DNA of 16,104 bases from an uncultured Oscillibacter sp. Its GTDB lineage: Bacteria; Bacillota; Clostridia; Oscillospirales; Oscillospiraceae. The DNA lies in the NCBI GenBank assembly GCA_910579435.1, contig CAJTVF010000058.1:1-16104 (forward strand), read 5' to 3'. The notes below the pieces were generated by a model that searched no databases, was not told the origin of the DNA, and saw only the letters and a list, made by a program, of their open reading frames with translations. Positions 15,292 to 16,104 of the stretch are shown here, one piece after another. Every line of letters begins with the position of its first letter. Within the stretch, counting starts at the first letter, position 1. The translations under genes and the position numbers were made by a program.

Positions 15292-15450
15292 TTGAAATTT
15301 TACGATTGCCTGATTCGTTTATGTGAACAAATTGGTTGTCCTTTCGATACGTCGTTTCAAATTGCTCTTTGGGGCTTTACACTTCTGTTTCATATTTCTA
15401 TCCAGTCTATTCGTTGGCTTTTTTCTCGCCGCAAGAAGAACCGCCCCTAG
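15292..15450 (+). CDS. Small membrane protein with TTG start
   Basis: This 52-residue ORF starts with TTG at 15292, preceded by GAGGTG with a 7-nt spacing; the ribosome binding site overlaps the stop of the previous gene, which argues for translation as an operon. The protein has a polar N-terminus with three Cys or charged positions, one membrane segment (about 21-40, FQIALWGFTLLFHISIQSI) and a strongly basic end (RWLFSRRKKNRP). The positive C-terminus predicts a cytosolic tail, and in filamentous phages basic tails of coat-type proteins contact DNA; that link is inference. AT-rich codon use differs from host genes. No family is recognised. Confidence 0.4.
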   Translation: MKFYDCLIRLCEQIGCPFDTSFQIALWGFTLLFHISIQSIRWLFSRRKKNRP

Positions 15451-15560
15451 CGGTCCTCCTCCGGGTCATAGCTCTTGCGGTGCCGTTCCTCCGCCCTGGC
15501 CTTCTCCTCGTAGATCGTCCTCGTTGTAAATTTTATCAAGTGTTTGATTAGAGTCTGTTT
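15447..15560 (-). pseudogene. Broken gene tail (C-terminal fragment)
   Basis: On the minus strand an open frame with no start runs from the edge of the inverted-repeat element at about 15560 to a TAG at 15449-15447. Its last 25 or so codons are GC-rich and highly charged (TIYEEKARAEERHRKSY, then DPEEDR), with host-like third-position bias, unlike the AT-rich surroundings. It looks like the C-terminus of a gene whose body was lost, possibly on insertion of the element at 15563. The family is not recognised. It overlaps the end of the TTG-start ORF by 4 bp. Confidence 0.3.
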
Positions 15561-15562
15561 TA

Positions 15563-15723
15563 AGGAAGCACTGATTTAATTCCCGCGCACATCTTTACGC
15601 CATAAATTTCCGCTGATCTGCGTCAGAAAATCTTGAAATCTGCCAGGATTCCTGCAATTTTCTTCCTTGCCAGCAAAAATTTCCGGCGCAAATCTGCACG
15701 CGTTGATTAAATCAGTGCTTCCC
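15563..15723. mobile_element. MITE-like inverted-repeat element, 161 bp
   Basis: The ends GGAAGCACTGATTTAAT (15564-15580) and its exact complement (15706-15722) form a perfect 17-bp terminal inverted repeat. The interior stays imperfectly palindromic towards an apex near CAGGATTCCTG (15644-15654). TA dinucleotides flank both sides (15561-15562 and 15724-15725), as a TA target duplication would. There is no coding capacity. This fits a non-autonomous element mobilised in trans by a TA-targeting transposase; the parent family cannot be named from here. Confidence 0.7.
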
Positions 15724-15725
15724 TA

Positions 15726-16026
15726 ATTTGTCTAGTATTGACAAAAAAGATGCAATCTCTGTCAAGTTTCACAAACTTATTAAGACTGGGTGGTGCGTTT
15801 AATTTCCGTCTGGCCATTTCAGGTGGTGCGCAAGAGGATCGTTGTTTGGGGGACTTAAACCGCCAATAAAAATATATTACCCACGAACGGGCAAAAGATG
15901 CGGCTATTCTCCTACAACCACGGTGTTGTTTGGATAGCTGGAAATAGTGCTACATAGTTCGCCTTTGCCGTGCAAATGATGCTTTATAAATTGCGCAAAA
16001 TATTCTAGCAATTATTTATATTACTT
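15726..16026. other. AT-rich stretch with hairpins, no convincing gene
   Basis: About 300 bp between two copies of the terminal repeat. A 39-codon ORF (15750-15869, plus strand) exists but has no good ribosome binding site. TTGACA (15739-15744) is repeated in inverted form as TGTCAA about 16 nt later. GGTGGTGCG occurs at 15789-15797 and 15822-15830. A hairpin at 15903-15938 has GCTAT/ATAGC, CC/GG and ACAAC/GTTGT pairings. These hint at a structured RNA or the edge of a larger element, but I assign nothing. Confidence 0.3.
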
Positions 16027-16028
16027 TA

Positions 16029-16104
16029 GGGAAGCACTGATTAAAGCAGGTAAAAGCCAGGCAAACAAACGAAGGTAATAAAAACGTCCAATAACGGGCC
16101 ATAT
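16029..16104 (+). mobile_element. Start of a second element with the same terminal repeat (partial)
   Basis: GGGAAGCACTGATTAAA at 16029 matches the termini of the 161-bp element and is preceded by TA (16027-16028). It faces right, so the element runs out of the window. The sequence beyond the first 15 or so bases differs from the 161-bp element, so this may be a full insertion sequence that supplies the transposase, or a different derivative. Confidence 0.5.

Noticed and set aside
15804..15938. Open frame that might be a transposase remnant
   Set aside because: No start, no motif, and the competing frame on the same strand is equally open; the composition does not favour either.

Overview
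The window looks like a chromosomal segment of a GC-rich, anaerobic gut Firmicute, most likely in the Oscillospirales/Oscillospiraceae. This is inferred from four things: the GlgC plus GlgD pair (a Firmicutes arrangement), a threonyl T-box leader in front of thrS, strong AGGAGG-type ribosome binding sites with consensus sigma-A promoters, and strongly GC-biased third codon positions. No rRNA, tRNA or CRISPR array was found.

Positions 1-3170 hold three minus-strand genes. A dicarboxylate/amino-acid:cation symporter with glutamate/aspartate-type binding residues has its own promoter. Upstream of it is a two-gene operon, a TauE/SafE-type transporter followed by an aspartate/glutamate-family racemase, with a strong promoter in front and a strong hairpin terminator behind.

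Positions 3297-12494 are a complete glycogen locus on the plus strand, in two transcription units. The first is glgB-glgC-glgD, coupled by 4-bp ATGA overlaps. The second is glgA-glgP, with its own promoter. Together they provide ADP-glucose synthesis (GlgC/GlgD), chain elongation (GlgA), branching (GlgB) and phosphorolysis (GlgP). The notable feature is that both GlgB and GlgA carry long, low-complexity C-terminal extensions ending in histone H1-like Lys/Ala-rich tails. In GlgA the basic tip follows a Pro/Ala/Glu linker encoded by 36-bp tandem repeats. Both transcription units begin with GC-rich, hairpin-rich leaders.

Positions 12464-14580 hold thrS on the minus strand, convergent with glgP across a shared bidirectional terminator. 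ThrRS lacks the N-terminal TGS domain. Its roughly 270-nt leader is a well-formed threonine T-box with promoter, Stem I, T-box sequence, antiterminator and terminator.

Positions 14580-16104 are AT-richer and look acquired. A structured non-coding stretch precedes three small genes: an 84-residue protein resembling filamentous-phage ssDNA-binding (gV-like) proteins and two tiny single-span membrane proteins, one with a TTG start. After these come a broken GC-rich gene tail on the minus strand, a 161-bp MITE-like inverted-repeat element, an unassigned structured AT-rich stretch, and the start of a second copy of the same terminal repeat near the window edge. I read this as a decayed inovirus-like or other mobile remnant; that is inference.
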